From contig NZ_JANPLK010000013.1 in NCBI RefSeq assembly GCF_031426495.1, positions 1 through 64,000 of the forward strand: 64,000 bases of DNA. Direction: 5' to 3'. Made by a program: the position numbers and the translations under genes. This document shows positions 63,868 through 64,000 of the stretch, piece after piece; position 1 is the first letter of the stretch; each line of letters begins with the position of its first letter. The notes beneath the pieces were generated by a model. The model was not told the DNA's origin. It saw only the letters and a program-made list of their open reading frames with translations, and did no database searches. The stretch comes from Gemmatimonas sp. GTDB lineage: Bacteria > Gemmatimonadota > Gemmatimonadetes > Gemmatimonadales > Gemmatimonadaceae.

Positions 63868-64000
63868 ATCACGGGGCGGGAGGGCCGCGTGCGGTCGCGC
63901 ATGACGCGCGTATCGCGCGTACCGCTCCGCGACACCAGTTATCAATGCCGAATCGAATGACCGAGCACTGTTTTCGCGCGACTTGGGGCCTTTACGGTCA

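Noticed and set aside
63628..63945. A 105-codon minus-strand open frame
   Set aside because: Antisense to the IS1182-like remnant and without motif.

Overview
The window is a GC-rich bacterial chromosome segment with almost no long gene-free stretches. Its gene repertoire suggests a Gram-negative, aerobic, heterotrophic bacterium of the Gemmatimonadota or a close relative. This is inferred from gene content only, as no rRNA or marker gene is present. The pointers are two Ser/Thr kinases (one carrying a TolB/FlgO-like sensor-side region), a DUF5916 outer-membrane protein, a large VPS10/BNR propeller protein, a carboxypeptidase-regulatory/TonB-plug protein, a reaction-centre-type cytochrome c without any photosynthesis genes, and many lipoproteins with clear lipoboxes. 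I see no tRNA, rRNA, CRISPR array, prophage or intact insertion sequence.

Layout. 1-1.5 kb: the middle of an RHS/YD-repeat protein on the minus strand, running off the left edge and cut at its 5' side by a REP-like palindrome. 1.5-9.8 kb: TlpA-like thioredoxin, ABC exporter, a CBM9-like/endonuclease-phosphatase lipoprotein, and a minus-strand cluster (alpha/beta hydrolase, DUF6174 lipoprotein, conserved hypothetical, beta-propeller protein). 9.8-12.1 kb: a polar amino-acid ABC importer whose binding protein and permease are fused. 12.1-16.8 kb: a BON/SH3 pair, a YeeE/YedE pair, an M91-type zinc peptidase and a TonB-plug protein. 16.9-25 kb: MASE1 hybrid histidine kinase, type II NADH dehydrogenase, DUF5916 protein, DEAD-box helicase. 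25-33.7 kb: SET-domain protein, dihaem cytochrome, GNAT, GT39 glycosyltransferase, Ser/Thr kinase, large Ig-like lipoprotein. 33.7-39 kb: sulfite-oxidase-like enzyme, patatin lipoprotein, Dph6-like ATP pyrophosphatase, cardiolipin synthase, YaeQ, GlsB-type membrane protein. 39-44 kb: ilvE and an NmrA/cupin/SDR operon opposite formate-THF ligase. 44-51.5 kb: a tightly overlapped helicase/IMPACT/globin operon, an ABC exporter bracketed by two copies of an unusual ~160-bp palindromic element, acyl-ACP desaturase and a second Ser/Thr kinase. 51.5-63 kb: PEP carboxylase, a two-barrel outer-membrane protein, GDPD, ankyrin protein, EAL phosphodiesterase and the VPS10/BNR protein. 63-64 kb: a repeat-rich, lower-GC graveyard of IS3- and IS1182-type transposon ends.

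How the genes relate. Most are housekeeping or envelope functions: lipid metabolism (desaturase, cardiolipin synthase, patatin, GDPD), one-carbon and anaplerotic metabolism (Fhs, PEP carboxylase), respiration (NDH-2, cytochrome c) and signalling (hybrid kinase, EAL protein, two Ser/Thr kinases). Short operons are held together by 1- to 4-nt stop/start overlaps. Three strong hairpins separate convergent units. No single multi-gene novel system stands out. The most unusual items are the paired palindromic elements around the ABC exporter, the M91 effector-type peptidase, the helicase-IMPACT-globin operon, and the nested mobile-element remnants at both window ends.
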